From Petrotoga sp. 9PWA.NaAc.5.4 (GTDB lineage Bacteria; Thermotogota; Thermotogae; Petrotogales; Petrotogaceae), in assembly GCF_002895485.1 (NCBI RefSeq), contig NZ_AZRK01000001.1, positions 237,602 through 301,601 of the forward strand: 64,000 nucleotides of DNA. Reading direction: 5' to 3'. How positions within the stretch are numbered: position 1 is the first letter of the stretch; each line of letters begins with the position of its first letter. Under the pieces are notes generated by a model. The model made no database searches. It saw only the letters and a list, made by a program, of their open reading frames with translations, and had not been told where the DNA came from. The position numbers and the translations under genes are program-made. This document shows, in pieces, positions 37,801-45,377 of the stretch.

Positions 37801-37877
37801 GGCGGCGTAGCTCAGTTGGCTAGAGCATACGGTTCATACCCGTAGTGTCAAGAGTTCGAATCTCTTCGCCGCCACCA
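37801..37877 (+). tRNA. Elongator tRNA-Met (CAT)
   Basis: 77 nt with encoded CCA. Acceptor GGCGGCG/CGCCGCC, D-arm GCTCAGTTGGCTAGAGC, anticodon arm TACGG-TTCATAC-CCGTA with CAT, T-arm AGAGTTCGAATCTCT. A CAT anticodon also occurs in lysidine-modified tRNA-Ile2, but the D-arm region resembles elongator Met. Third and last gene of the tRNA transcript. Confidence 0.88.
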
Positions 37878-37891
37878 ATAAGCTAAAAAAT

Positions 37892-37929
37892 AAAAAGATG
37901 GGGTGAAAAATTACTCACTCCATCTTTAT
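37892..37929. terminator. Terminator after the tRNA genes
   Basis: GATGGGGTGA pairs with TCACTCCATC (one G-T wobble) and is flanked by AAAAA and TTTATTT, so it can stop transcription from both the tRNA genes and the convergent barrel gene. Confidence 0.85.
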
Positions 37930-37958
37930 TTATTATTCAATTATAATATAATTTATTT

Positions 37959-38615
37959 TTAAAACTCTAATACCAATCCTGCTCCAATTTTCCATCCAGA
38001 TAAATCTAATTCTCTTGTACTTTCACCTTCGTACTTTACATATTCTCCTGAATAACTTTTTTCCTCAGTTAAAGGTATTTTTGCCCATCTATAAGTACCG
38101 TTTAAAGAAAGACTTAAAGTATTAGTGATTCCAATATTCACACCTGCTCCAGCAAAGTATCCTAATCCACTATATTTTTCACCTGATGAAAGAGTTATAC
38201 TTCCTGAACCCCAACTTAATTCTCCTTTATACGTAGTTTCATTCATATAATAAGACAATCCTACTTTTGCATCTATGCTCAATGGAAGTACTAATGTATT
38301 TATCCTGAATCTTAAGGCTCCATATGGTGCAAGTGTATTTTGAGATAAAGTCAAAATTCCATCAGTACCATCATATTTGCTTTGAAACCAATCTGCTCCA
38401 AATTCCATACCAACATTTCCTCCAACCGCTATTCCAGCATAAGCGCCAAAACCTTTTCCTACTTCCTCAAGTACTTCATCACTTAAAGTCATCTTTTCAC
38501 CATCAATATAATAATCAAAGTTATATGTGTTATAACTACCTCCTCCAATAATATCAAGAGAGTATACTGCAATAACTACCGTTAAAATTAAAATCGTAGT
38601 AAAAACTTTTTTCAT
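37959..38615 (-). CDS. Small outer-membrane beta-barrel protein
   Basis: 218 residues. Signal peptide MKKVFTTILILTVVIAVYS; mature chain of alternating hydrophobic and polar strands with many Gly, Tyr and Ser (for example LDIIGGGSYNTYNFDYY, GFGAYAGIAVGGNVGMEFG, SGLGYFAGAGVNIGI), ending KIGAGLVLEF with a C-terminal Phe, the usual barrel-assembly signal. Size fits an eight-stranded porin-like or OmpW/OmpA-like barrel. Function unknown. ATG after AAAGGAGGACG. Confidence 0.75.
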   Translation of the reverse strand: MKKVFTTILILTVVIAVYSLDIIGGGSYNTYNFDYYIDGEKMTLSDEVLEEVGKGFGAYAGIAVGGNVGMEFGADWFQSKYDGTDGILTLSQNTLAPYGALRFRINTLVLPLSIDAKVGLSYYMNETTYKGELSWGSGSITLSSGEKYSGLGYFAGAGVNIGITNTLSLSLNGTYRWAKIPLTEEKSYSGEYVKYEGESTRELDLSGWKIGAGLVLEF

Positions 38616-38645
38616 ATTTATCGTCCTCCTTTAAATTTATTTTTA

Positions 38646-38772
38646 ATACTTACTAATTCCTAATTTCTTTACCTTTTTCAGTACTTGCACCGAAGGAAGG
38701 GGAGAGGGCTCCGCCCTGGACTCATCTTAAATTCAAAAGCCCATTTTCTGAAAATTATCATTTCTAAAATAC
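38646..38772 (-). repeat. Dispersed repeat, truncated copy (G1)
   Basis: TACTTACTAATTCCTAATTT, hairpin region CAGTACTTGCACCG, GAGGGCTCCGCCCTGGAC, AAATTCAAAAGCCCATTTT and CATTTCTAAAATACC. The gene-proximal AT-rich part is missing. Lies directly upstream of the barrel gene, tandem with the next copy. Confidence 0.75.
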
Positions 38773-38783
38773 CTACTATAGTC

Positions 38784-38984
38784 ACCTAAAAATTCTAAAC
38801 TTCACATTTTATAAATATTTTAGCATTGATTTTTTTACAAAATATCTCCCCGCTTCTAATCCTTACTAATTCCTAATTTCTTTACCTTTTTCGGTACTTG
38901 GACTGAAGGAAGGGGAGAGGGCTGTGCCCCGAACCCATTTTAAATTCAAAAGCTTATTTTCTGAAAATTATCATTTCTAAAGTC
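38784..38984 (-). repeat. Dispersed repeat, full copy (G2)
   Basis: CACCTAAAAATTCTAAAC, AAATATTTTAGCATTG, ATCCTTACTAATTCC, hairpin CGGTACTTGGACTG (stem partly broken), GAGGGCTGTGCCCCGAACC, AAATTCAAAAGCTTA and CATTTCTAAAGTCC. Second unit of the tandem pair upstream of the barrel gene; 38985-39080 shows nothing further. Confidence 0.8.
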
Positions 38985-39080
38985 CATAATTTATTTCTAA
39001 ATCGTTCAATCAATTTCTTATTCTCACTTTTATGAAATTATATTACCTAAAAATTAAAAAATGATTAAATAGTTTTAGTT

Positions 39081-41216
39081 TTATATTTTATTTATTTTCA
39101 AAACTCTGCTGTAAAAATGTTTTATTTTATTCGTCGAAAAAAATTCTTTACTTGAATCTTCGATAATAATACCTCTTTCTTCTAATGCTTTTCCAGATAA
39201 TGTCTTAACTTCTATCTCTTCTTCTCCTACTCCTTCATATATTTTATAAATACTTTTTTCTTCTAACCCTTTCAACTTTAAATTGACTCTATCAAACAAC
39301 CCAAAACGTCTCGGATTTCTAAGATATATAATAACTCCTTCACTCTTATCTTCGTTTAGATATTGAACTGCAAAATATCTCTCTTTTGCTACTGATGACA
39401 GTCTGTATTGATAACCTTCTTGCACTATCTCTCTTATTTCTTTATACAATTGAACTTGTTTTTTTGCTATTTCAAAATCTTTTTCGCTAAATTTATTTAA
39501 GTCAGCACCTATACCTAAGGATCCCATCATAGATGAATGAAATCTGTATTCTAAAGGATACGTATCTTTTCCTCCCCAATCAGTTACCCATCCCATCATT
39601 ATTTTAGGAGCATAGGCATAAGAAAATCCTTCTTGAATTTCTAATCTATCAAATGGGTCGGTGTTGTCACTTGTCCATACTTGATCTGCATACTGCATAA
39701 TACCCAAATCTACTCTTCCTCCGCCGCTCGAACAATTCTCAAAAGTAACATGAGGATATTTTTCTCTCAAGTATTTCCATATATCATATAAATTCCACAC
39801 ATATTTCACCCATATTTCTCTTTGTCTTTCTGATTCGACTTCTGGCCAACCTGATTCAAAAACATGTCTATTCATATCCCACTTAACAAAATCTATGTTA
39901 TTTTCTAATAAAAGCTTGTCCATAAAATCTATTATAAATTGCTTTACATCTTCTCTTGCTAAATTAAGCATTAATTGATTTCTTTCTACTGAACGTGGCC
40001 TATTTTGAAAGTTTATAACCCAATCAGGATGTTTTCTATACAAATCACTATCAGGATTTACCATTTCAGGTTCTACCCATATACCAAAATCCATCCCCAA
40101 AGATTTTACATAATCTATTAAAGACTTTAATCCATTTGGAAACTTCTCTTTGTTTACATACCAATCACCTAATCCGGCACGATCATCATTTCTTTGACCA
40201 AACCATCCATCATCTATTACAAAAAGTTCTACACCAATTTTTGCTGCTTTCTCTGCAAGAATCTTCTGATTTTCCTCAGTTACATTGAACGTAGTTGCTT
40301 CCCATGAGTTATACAAAACCTTTCTTAATTTATGTGCTTTATCTTGAGGTAAAATATAATCAAGTTGATAATGATGTAAATTCTGACTTGCTTTAGAAAA
40401 TCCTTCTTCTGAAAAACCAAATACAAACTTAGGAGTCATAAATTTTTTTGATGGTTCTAAAATATATGTAAAGTCCCATTCGTTGATACCAGCTATAATC
40501 GCTATTCTTTCATAAATTCTTTTTTGAATAGATATTTTCCAGTTTCCACTCCAAGCTAATTCACCAAAATATACTTTTCCATTATCTTCTGTTGCATCGT
40601 AGTCAATTGCAAAATATGGATTCATATAAGCGCTGGTTTTACCTACTCTACTTTCTAAAACTTTGCTCCCTTCATTTATTTTTTCTTTTCGTAAGTGAAA
40701 TTCGCTTCCCCACATACCAGTTAAATAATTTAACCTTACTTTTTCTGAATTTTCAACGTATAATGACGCTGATTTTATATCTTCTATCTTTATTTCTTTA
40801 TCAGAACTATTTTCTAATTCTACCCATCTTTCTATAATGTCGTACTTTTCTATTAATCTATAGAAAAGTTTTACACTCAATCCATATTGTTCATCTAATA
40901 ATTTTATAATTAGTTGATTGCCTTTAATTTCAAAATCAACATAATTCAAAACTACGTCTCTCACTCCATCATAATATTCAACTTTTAAACAGGGTTCTAC
41001 ATTATTCTTTTCTCCTCTAACAGAAAACTCATCATCCCAGGTGTACCTATCCATTACAACAAGATCATCAACTTCTGGATAATCTTCAAACCTTGGTAAT
41101 TTTGATCCCCAATATACATTTTTTAACTTTCCTTCTTTATCTAAAGCGAATACATATCCCATATTTATAGTTTCTAAAATCCATTTTTTCTTCTTTTCTT
41201 CAAAAACTATTGCCAT
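39081..41216 (-). CDS. galA: GH36 alpha-galactosidase
   Basis: Hydrolyses alpha-linked galactose from oligosaccharides such as melibiose and raffinose or from galactomannan side chains. About 711 residues from ATG 41216 (AGAGGTGATAAG upstream; an earlier in-frame ATG at 41234 lacks a site). N-terminal beta-supersandwich, then the barrel with NSWEATTFNV, ELFVIDDGWFGQR, FVKWDMNR (nucleophile Asp), ENCSSGGGRVDLG and WTSDNTDPFDRL (acid/base Asp). No signal peptide, so intracellular. Monocistronic; its neighbour on the left is the barrel gene and it belongs functionally with the galactoside locus 5 kb away. Confidence 0.95.
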   Translation of the reverse strand: MAIVFEEKKKKWILETINMGYVFALDKEGKLKNVYWGSKLPRFEDYPEVDDLVVMDRYTWDDEFSVRGEKNNVEPCLKVEYYDGVRDVVLNYVDFEIKGNQLIIKLLDEQYGLSVKLFYRLIEKYDIIERWVELENSSDKEIKIEDIKSASLYVENSEKVRLNYLTGMWGSEFHLRKEKINEGSKVLESRVGKTSAYMNPYFAIDYDATEDNGKVYFGELAWSGNWKISIQKRIYERIAIIAGINEWDFTYILEPSKKFMTPKFVFGFSEEGFSKASQNLHHYQLDYILPQDKAHKLRKVLYNSWEATTFNVTEENQKILAEKAAKIGVELFVIDDGWFGQRNDDRAGLGDWYVNKEKFPNGLKSLIDYVKSLGMDFGIWVEPEMVNPDSDLYRKHPDWVINFQNRPRSVERNQLMLNLAREDVKQFIIDFMDKLLLENNIDFVKWDMNRHVFESGWPEVESERQREIWVKYVWNLYDIWKYLREKYPHVTFENCSSGGGRVDLGIMQYADQVWTSDNTDPFDRLEIQEGFSYAYAPKIMMGWVTDWGGKDTYPLEYRFHSSMMGSLGIGADLNKFSEKDFEIAKKQVQLYKEIREIVQEGYQYRLSSVAKERYFAVQYLNEDKSEGVIIYLRNPRRFGLFDRVNLKLKGLEEKSIYKIYEGVGEEEIEVKTLSGKALEERGIIIEDSSKEFFSTNKIKHFYSRVLKINKI

Positions 41217-41289
41217 CTTATCACCTCTTAACATTTGATTTTATATTATGAATATGATAACATTAATTAAAAAAATTTCAAAGTTAATT

Positions 41290-41651
41290 AGCCTAAAAAT
41301 GAACATTTTCAAAAATAAAATTTTGAATTTAGGAATTTTAGAAATGAGAATTTTTTAAAAATAAGCTTTTGAATTTAAAATGGGTTCAGGGCGGAGCCCT
41401 CCCTTCTCTTCTTAGCTACACGTAGCGAAAAAGTTAAAGAAATTTATATTTTGCAAGGATTAGATAGGAACTTTAGAAATGAGAATTTTTTAAAAATAAT
41501 CTTTTGAATTTAAAATGGGTCCAGGGCGGAGCCCTCCCCTCTCTCCTTAGCTACGCGCAGCGAAAAAGTTAAAGAAATTTATATTTTGCAAGGATTAGAT
41601 AGGAACTTTAGAAATGAGAATTTTTTAAAAATAATCTTTTGAATTTATAAG
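41290..41651 (+). repeat. Dispersed repeat, short 135-bp tandem form
   Basis: Units 41331-41465 and 41466-41600 and a partial third (41601-about 41651), preceded by a decayed fragment (41290-41330). Each unit has GGAACTTTAGAAATGAG, AATTTTTTAAAAATAA, TTTTGAATTTAAAATGGG, core CCAGGGCGGAGCCCTCCC, hairpin CGCTACACGTAGCG-like stem (second unit AGCTACGCGCAGC) and AAGGATTAGATA. The ~80-bp AT-rich tail of the longer form is absent. The third partial unit runs into the mscL Shine-Dalgarno. Confidence 0.85.
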
Positions 41652-41662
41652 GAGGAGACTAT

Positions 41663-42073
41663 ATGAAAAGCATGTGGTCAGAATTTAAAAAATTTGCTGT
41701 TAAAGGAAACGTTATTGATCTCGCTGTTGGTGTCATTATAGGAAGTGCTTTCAGTAAAATCGTCACTTCTTTAGTAAATGATATTTTGATGCCTTTCATA
41801 GGGTTACTTATAGGAGGCATAAACTTTGCGTCTCTCGAATTTCGCATAGGAGAGGCAACTATTAAATATGGTAATTTTATCCAAACAGTTGTGGATTTTC
41901 TAATCGTAGCATTTTCTATATTCATATTTGTTCGCTTTATAAATAAGATAAGGAAAGAGTTTGAAAAACCAACTCCTCTTCCACCTCCTCCTACTCCACC
42001 AGCTCCTTCTAAAGAAGAGGTATTGTTAACAGATATTAAAAATATTTTACAAGAAATTAAATCTAAAAAATAA
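41663..42073 (+). CDS. mscL: Large-conductance mechanosensitive channel
   Basis: Homopentameric osmotic safety valve of the inner membrane. 136 residues. N-terminal amphipathic helix then [31 protein letters not shown] in TM1, periplasmic loop, TM2 [19 protein letters not shown], Pro-rich linker [14 protein letters not shown] and the C-terminal helical bundle [18 protein letters not shown] preceded by AAGGAGGAG, which directly follows a partial repeat unit. Confidence 0.97.
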   Translation: MKSMWSEFKKFAVKGNVIDLAVGVIIGSAFSKIVTSLVNDILMPFIGLLIGGINFASLEFRIGEATIKYGNFIQTVVDFLIVAFSIFIFVRFINKIRKEFEKPTPLPPPPTPPAPSKEEVLLTDIKNILQEIKSKK

Positions 42074-42455
42074 GCTTCTAATTCTGATAATTCCATACTA
42101 ATAAAAATTTCTAACTACCTTTTTGGTTCCCTTTCGAAAACAGTATGTAGAAAAAATAAGATATGAACAATAAGTAAAAATCTAATATTATGTATGGTCA
42201 TTATTGTTTGTTTTGTTTCCTTTTCTCGAGTAGATGGATGCAGTTGTCTATGATTTAGACATGGTAGCCTTCTCTAAATTTGTCATTGTATAAAATCAAT
42301 TTAACTACAGCTTAATTACCACACTATTTTTAAGAAAACCTTATTACTTTTTTATTTTTTCTATATCAAAAAATTTACAAACACTGAGATTGACAAATTC
42401 CAAAAAAAGAATTATATTTAAATTGTCGATATAATTTTAAAGAAGGTGAATACCA
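42074..42455. other. Intergenic region, mscL to MFS gene
   Basis: 382 bp. It contains a clear promoter at 42390-42418 and a small dyad TGTCTA-TGATT-TAGACA at 42245-42261. A possible decayed repeat remnant (CTTTCGAAAACAG, near 42135) is too weak to call. No open frame of note. Confidence 0.5.
42390..42418 (+). promoter_or_regulatory. Sigma-A promoter for the MFS gene
   Basis: TTGACA (42390-42395), exactly 17 bp, TATATT (42413-42418). The predicted start point falls near 42425, about 30 nt before the apparent ACG start codon. Confidence 0.8.
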
Positions 42456-43628
42456 ACGAAAAAATCTGCTATTAGCTTTATCATCGTTATGGGAATAGTG
42501 AGTTTAGTTGCCGATATTACTCATGAAGGCGCAAGAAGTTTGATAGGACCTTATTTAAGTTTACTTGGAGCAAGTGGTGCGATTGTTGGATTAGTTTCAG
42601 GTTTAGGAGAGTTTATCGGTTATGGTTTAAGGCTATTGACAGGTTATTTGAGCGATAAGACACGTAAATACTGGTTATTTACTTTCCTTGGGTATACGAT
42701 AGATGTATTTGCTGTCCCTGCACTTGCCTTAACCGGAAGATGGCAAACTGCTGCAATGCTAATAATTCTAGAAAGGATCGGAAAAGCCACAAGAAAACCT
42801 GCAAAAGATACTCTTATGTCTTATGCAGCAAGAAATGTTGGAAGCGGTAAAGGATTTGCTATTGCAGAAGTTCTTGATCAAATAGGAGCTGTAGCAGGAC
42901 CTTTAATACTAAGTTTTATACTTCTTTTTAGAAGTGATGATGATATAGGAAACTATCAATTTGCTTTTGCGATGCTATTAATTCCAGCTCTTCTAACTAT
43001 TGTGTTATTAATATTTAGCAAAATTAATTTCCCAGAGCCCGAAAAATTTGAAACTAAGCAAAATAAGATAGATACCAAAGGATTGAATAGATCATATTGG
43101 TTATATTTGGTAGCTATATCTTTAATTGCCGCTGGATTTGTAGATTTTCCACTACTGGCTTTTCACTTTCAAAGGAATATGATTTTAACAGACTCTTTAA
43201 TTCCCTTTATGTATGCTATAGCTATGGGAATAGATGCATTTGCTGCCCTTATTTTTGGATTCTTATATGACAAAATAGGAATGGGTAGTCTTATTATAGC
43301 TTCTTCTCTTAGCTTATTTTTTTCACCTTTTGCTTTTCTATCAAATTCGATTATTTTGATAATTATTGGAATTATTTTTTGGGGAATTGGGATGGGAGCC
43401 CAGGAATCAATTTTAAAATCTGTCGTAGCTGATATAATTCCTTCTGAAAAAAGAGGAACAGCTTATGGATTATTTAATACAGTCTTTGGATTATTTTGGT
43501 TTATCGGAAGTGCAATTATGGGATTATTGTACGATTATTCAATAATAACTTTGGTAGTTTTTTCAATGACATTAGAAGTTGCAGCAGTTATAGTACTTTT
43601 TGTACTTAAGAAGAAACTAACTAATTAG
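42456..43628 (+). CDS. Major facilitator superfamily transporter (apparent ACG start)
   Basis: About 390 residues and 11-12 hydrophobic segments. MGIVSLVADITHEGARSLIGP, GLVSGLGEFIGYGLRLLTG and the loop SDKTRKYW are typical MFS; substrate unknown. The first ATG (42489) has no ribosome-binding site and would cut TM1. The open frame continues upstream as KKSAISFIIV to an ACG at 42456 spaced 7 nt from AAGGTG, with a stop shortly before. A strong promoter lies just upstream. I place the start at the ACG; ATG 42489 remains possible. Confidence 0.85.
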   Translation, partial: TKKSAISFIIVMGIVSLVADITHEGARSLIGPYLSLLGASGAIVGLVSGLGEFIGYGLRLLTGYLSDKTRKYWLFTFLGYTIDVFAVPALALTGRWQTAAMLIILERIGKATRKPAKDTLMSYAARNVGSGKGFAIAEVLDQIGAVAGPLILSFILLFRSDDDIGNYQFAFAMLLIPALLTIVLLIFSKINFPEPEKFETKQNKIDTKGLNRSYWLYLVAISLIAAGFVDFPLLAFHFQRNMILTDSLIPFMYAIAMGIDAFAALIFGFLYDKIGMGSLIIASSLSLFFSPFAFLSNSIILIIIGIIFWGIGMGAQESILKSVVADIIPSEKRGTAYGLFNTVFGLFWFIGSAIMGLLYDYSIITLVVFSMTLEVAAVIVLFVLKKKLTN

Positions 43629-43830
43629 TTTGTAGTAAATCTCTCTGCTTTATATTATGAAAAAATTCTTTTAAAAATATCCTTTTGTAAGGAGTGTATT
43701 TTGAAATATTTCTTTCAATTTGTGGCATAAATATACAAAATGAATTGGGAGAAATTTGACCAATAATTTTAGAATTTTCAACTTGTGCTATATTATTACT
43801 AAAGATATCTTTTAAAATTGTATTATTCAT
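43621..43830 (-). pseudogene. Possible 69-residue gene remnant
   Basis: An open frame opposite to its neighbours, overlapping the end of the MFS gene by 8 bp. The translation (NSFCIFMPQIERNISKY, RIFLKEFFHNIKQRD) looks protein-like but matches no family I know, and there is no ribosome-binding site before the ATG. A candidate operator lies just upstream of its start (43847-43867). It may be the 3' remnant of a lost gene or may not be coding at all. Confidence 0.2.
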
Positions 43831-43846
43831 AAGAAAAGTTTATTGA

Positions 43847-43867
43847 AAATTAGAATCGTTCTAATTT
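43847..43867. promoter_or_regulatory. Operator-like dyad
   Basis: AAATTAGAA - TCG - TTCTAATTT, perfect 9-bp arms. The inner part resembles the 7-1-7 dyads used by Fur/PerR-family repressors. It lies in the 447-bp gap between the MFS gene and pepT; the rest of that gap shows nothing I can name apart from the doubtful remnant at 43621-43830. Confidence 0.35.
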
Positions 43868-44075
43868 AAATAACTATCGTTATGATTCAATTTCTTATTT
43901 TTAGAATAATTATATTTTTTATATTAACAAATACGTGCCTTTTTCTAAAATGATTTTGTAGTAAAATTTACTAAATTAAACATTTTTGAAAATAATTTAT
44001 AGAGGTGTTGTATAACAAATTCAAATCTAAAATATTTATAAAAATTAGATATTAGAATTTTAAAGGGTGAGAAGA

Positions 44076-45296
44076 ATGATAGATATTGTAGAAAGGTTCA
44101 AGAAATATATTGCTATAGATACCAAATCTGATGAATCAAGTAAAACTGTGCCAAGTACACCTGGACAATTAGTACTAGGAAGATTATTAGTCCAAGAATT
44201 AAGAGAAATGGGATTAACAAATGCAAAACAAGATGAGCATGGTTACGTTTATGCTACCCTACAATCTAAGACGCAAAAACCTGTTCCGTCTATAGGATTT
44301 ATAGCCCATATGGATACATCTCCAGACTTAGATGGCAAATGTACAAATCCACATATTTTCTTGTATCAAGGTGGTAACATTATATTAAATAATGATTACA
44401 TAATGACTGTTGAAGAATTTCCTTTTCTGGATAAATTAAAAGGTAAGGAAATAATTACTACAGATGGAACAACACTTTTAGGGGCAGATAATAAAGCTGG
44501 AATTGCTGCTATTATGAATGCTGTTCAATTCTTAGTTAATAATCCAGATATTGAACACGGAAATGTTCAAATAGCTTTTACTCCAGATGAAGAAATTGGA
44601 AGAGGAACAGATTTTTTTGATATTGAAGGTTTTGGTGCAGAATTTGCATATACAGTTGATGGAGGACCACTTGGAGAATTAGAATACGAAAACTTTAATG
44701 CTGCAAGCATTAAACTAAAAATTTATGGGAAAAATGTACATCCAGGTACTGCTAAGAATGTAATGATAAATGCCTTAAGAATAGCACTTGAAATAGAAAG
44801 TATGCTTCCAGTAAATGAAAAACCAGAATATACAGAAGGATATGAAGGTTTCTTCTTGCTAACAAAACTAAATGGTACGGTTGATTATGCAGAAGCTGAA
44901 TACATCATACGAGACCATTCAAAAGCTAAATTTGAATTTAAAAAACAATTTTTTCGAGAAATTGTTAAATTTCTAAATTACAAATATAGTCGAGAATTGG
45001 TCAAAGCAGAAATAACAGACAGTTATTATAACATGAAAGAAAAGATAGAACCACATATGGAAATTATTGAACTAGCAAAAAAATCAATGATTGACCTAAG
45101 TATTGATCCTATAATAAAACCCATAAGAGGAGGAACAGACGGAGCAAGACTGTCATATATGGGATTACCATGTCCAAATATATTTACAGGTGGTTACAAT
45201 TTTCACAGCAGATTTGAATTGATTCCGGTGGAGGATATGAAAGTAGCTTCAGATACGATTGTAAAGATCCTTGAAAATAATGTCAAAGAAAAATAA
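44076..45296 (+). CDS. pepT: Peptidase T (tripeptide aminopeptidase)
   Basis: M20-family zinc aminopeptidase that removes N-terminal residues from tripeptides in the cytoplasm. About 406 residues from ATG 44076, preceded by AAAGGGTG at 6 nt (an in-frame GTG at 44067 overlaps that site). Metal motifs HMDTSPD, TTDGTTLLGADNKAGIAA, TPDEEIGRG, and RGGTDGARLSYMGLP near the end; GGYNFHSRFELIPVEDM follows. Monocistronic, with a bidirectional terminator after it. Confidence 0.95.
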   Translation: MIDIVERFKKYIAIDTKSDESSKTVPSTPGQLVLGRLLVQELREMGLTNAKQDEHGYVYATLQSKTQKPVPSIGFIAHMDTSPDLDGKCTNPHIFLYQGGNIILNNDYIMTVEEFPFLDKLKGKEIITTDGTTLLGADNKAGIAAIMNAVQFLVNNPDIEHGNVQIAFTPDEEIGRGTDFFDIEGFGAEFAYTVDGGPLGELEYENFNAASIKLKIYGKNVHPGTAKNVMINALRIALEIESMLPVNEKPEYTEGYEGFFLLTKLNGTVDYAEAEYIIRDHSKAKFEFKKQFFREIVKFLNYKYSRELVKAEITDSYYNMKEKIEPHMEIIELAKKSMIDLSIDPIIKPIRGGTDGARLSYMGLPCPNIFTGGYNFHSRFELIPVEDMKVASDTIVKILENNVKEK

Positions 45297-45322
45297 TTTT
45301 CCCCTTTTAGTGCTAAAAAACG

Positions 45323-45360
45323 AAATAAGGGCGTACTCTGGAGAGTGCACCCTTATTTTA
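45323..45360. terminator. Bidirectional terminator between pepT and the GH42 gene
   Basis: AAATAAGGGCGTACTCT and AGAGTGCACCCTTATTT form a long stem with internal mismatches and T-rich flanks on both strands, lying between convergent gene ends. Confidence 0.85.
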
Positions 45361-45377
45361 TTGAATTTTTAACTATT

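Noticed and set aside
41659..42096. 145-residue frame opposite mscL
   Set aside because: Complete overlap with the certain mscL gene; the Gly-rich stretch is just the complement of its Pro-rich linker.
42120..42160. Further copy of the dispersed repeat after mscL
   Set aside because: Only a few bases resemble the hairpin region; no flanking blocks in the right order.
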